38,752 bases of DNA from Candidatus Caccoplasma merdipullorum. GTDB lineage: Bacteria; Bacteroidota; Bacteroidia; Bacteroidales; G3-4614. The position numbers and the translations under genes were made by a program. The stretch spans positions 1 to 38,752 of the forward strand of contig JADIMW010000085.1 in NCBI GenBank assembly GCA_017694415.1, written 5' to 3'. The number at the start of each line of letters is the position of its first letter. Position 1 is the stretch's first letter. Shown here in pieces: positions 38,527 to 38,752 of the stretch. The notes below the pieces were generated by a model. It had not been told where the DNA came from. It made no database searches and saw only the letters and a program-made list of their open reading frames with translations.

Positions 38527-38752
38527 AATACAGTTTTACGGTCTCCGACGTGAGATTGTTTACTACTTCTGATATCAATTCGGCATATACTATCGAATGT
38601 GTAGTATATTCGAATTTTTCTATTGTAAATTCGTAAAAGGCACCGCATTCGGGTGTATCGAATTTCAATTCTCTTTTATACGTATATATCAGGGTGTCCC
38701 ACTTGTACTCTTTGGCTATGTCTTTTTTTTCGTATCGCAATATGTATTTTAC
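38510..38752 (-). CDS. DUF6452-family protein, C-terminal fragment
   Basis: The frame is open to the window edge, so only the last 80 residues are seen and the start is missing. The fragment reads as a beta-rich protein (KWDTLIYTYKRELKFD, FTIEKFEYTTHSIVYAEL) and ends in ETVKLYYAPEN. A TTG codon at 38740 could be taken as a start, but the frame continues beyond it with no stop, so truncation is more likely. Its position directly before and overlapping a DUF6048 gene supports the DUF6452 assignment, a family of exported proteins of unknown function. Confidence 0.72.
   Translation of the reverse strand, partial: VKYILRYEKKDIAKEYKWDTLIYTYKRELKFDTPECGAFYEFTIEKFEYTTHSIVYAELISEVVNNLTSETVKLYYAPEN

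Overview
The window is a piece of a Bacteroidales (Bacteroidota) chromosome. The gene content points there: an NADH-quinone oxidoreductase cluster with a fused nuoCD and no nuoE/F/G, ATP synthase genes in the order atpD-C-B-E-F-H-A-G with a short epsilon and an exported N-terminal extension on subunit a, a GH133/GT4/GH57 glycogen operon, and a DUF6452-DUF6048 pair. Several promoters also fit the Bacteroidota pattern of TTTG at -33, about 20 nt, then TAnnTTTG at -7. The first 37 bases are Illumina Nextera adapter, so position 1 is an assembly edge and not genomic DNA. The genus cannot be named from sequence reading alone.

Layout. 38-2214 (+): the 3' end of an acidic hypothetical protein, rsmI and a coiled-coil lipoprotein gene, closed by a terminator. 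2286-2441 (-): tRNA-Arg(ACG) with its own promoter and terminator. 2499-8477 (-): a patatin/beta-barrel protein with serB, then lptF/G-type permease with tgt. 8749-12441 (+): clpB, a small acidic protein and an OmpA-family protein. 12905-17537 (-): a three-gene glycogen operon. 18347-19030 (+): a Crp/Fnr-type regulator, divergent from the glycogen operon across an 809-nt AT-rich region. 19329-20003 (-): a YugP-type membrane zinc metallopeptidase. 20089-36660 (-): the respiratory superoperon. 36943-38752 (-): a GT2 glycosyltransferase, a DUF6048 protein and a DUF6452 protein cut by the window end.

The most notable feature is the 16.6-kb respiratory block. The whole F-type ATP synthase set (atpD-C-B-E-F-H-A-G) sits inside the complex I cluster, between nuoH and nuoI, giving nuoA-B-CD-H-[atpDCBEFHAG]-nuoI-J-K-L-M-N. 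All 18 genes run on the minus strand with overlaps or gaps of at most 40 nt. I see no terminator or consensus promoter at either junction, and a close consensus promoter lies upstream of nuoA. The natural inference is that a proton pump and the proton-driven ATP synthase are made from one transcript. Complex I and ATP synthase operons are normally separate loci.

Other points worth a second look are a perfect 15-bp inverted repeat immediately upstream of the metallopeptidase gene, a structured leader and repeated short motifs at the Crp-like gene, a Tgt without the usual zinc cysteines, and a GH57 protein with a substitution at the usual acid/base aspartate position.
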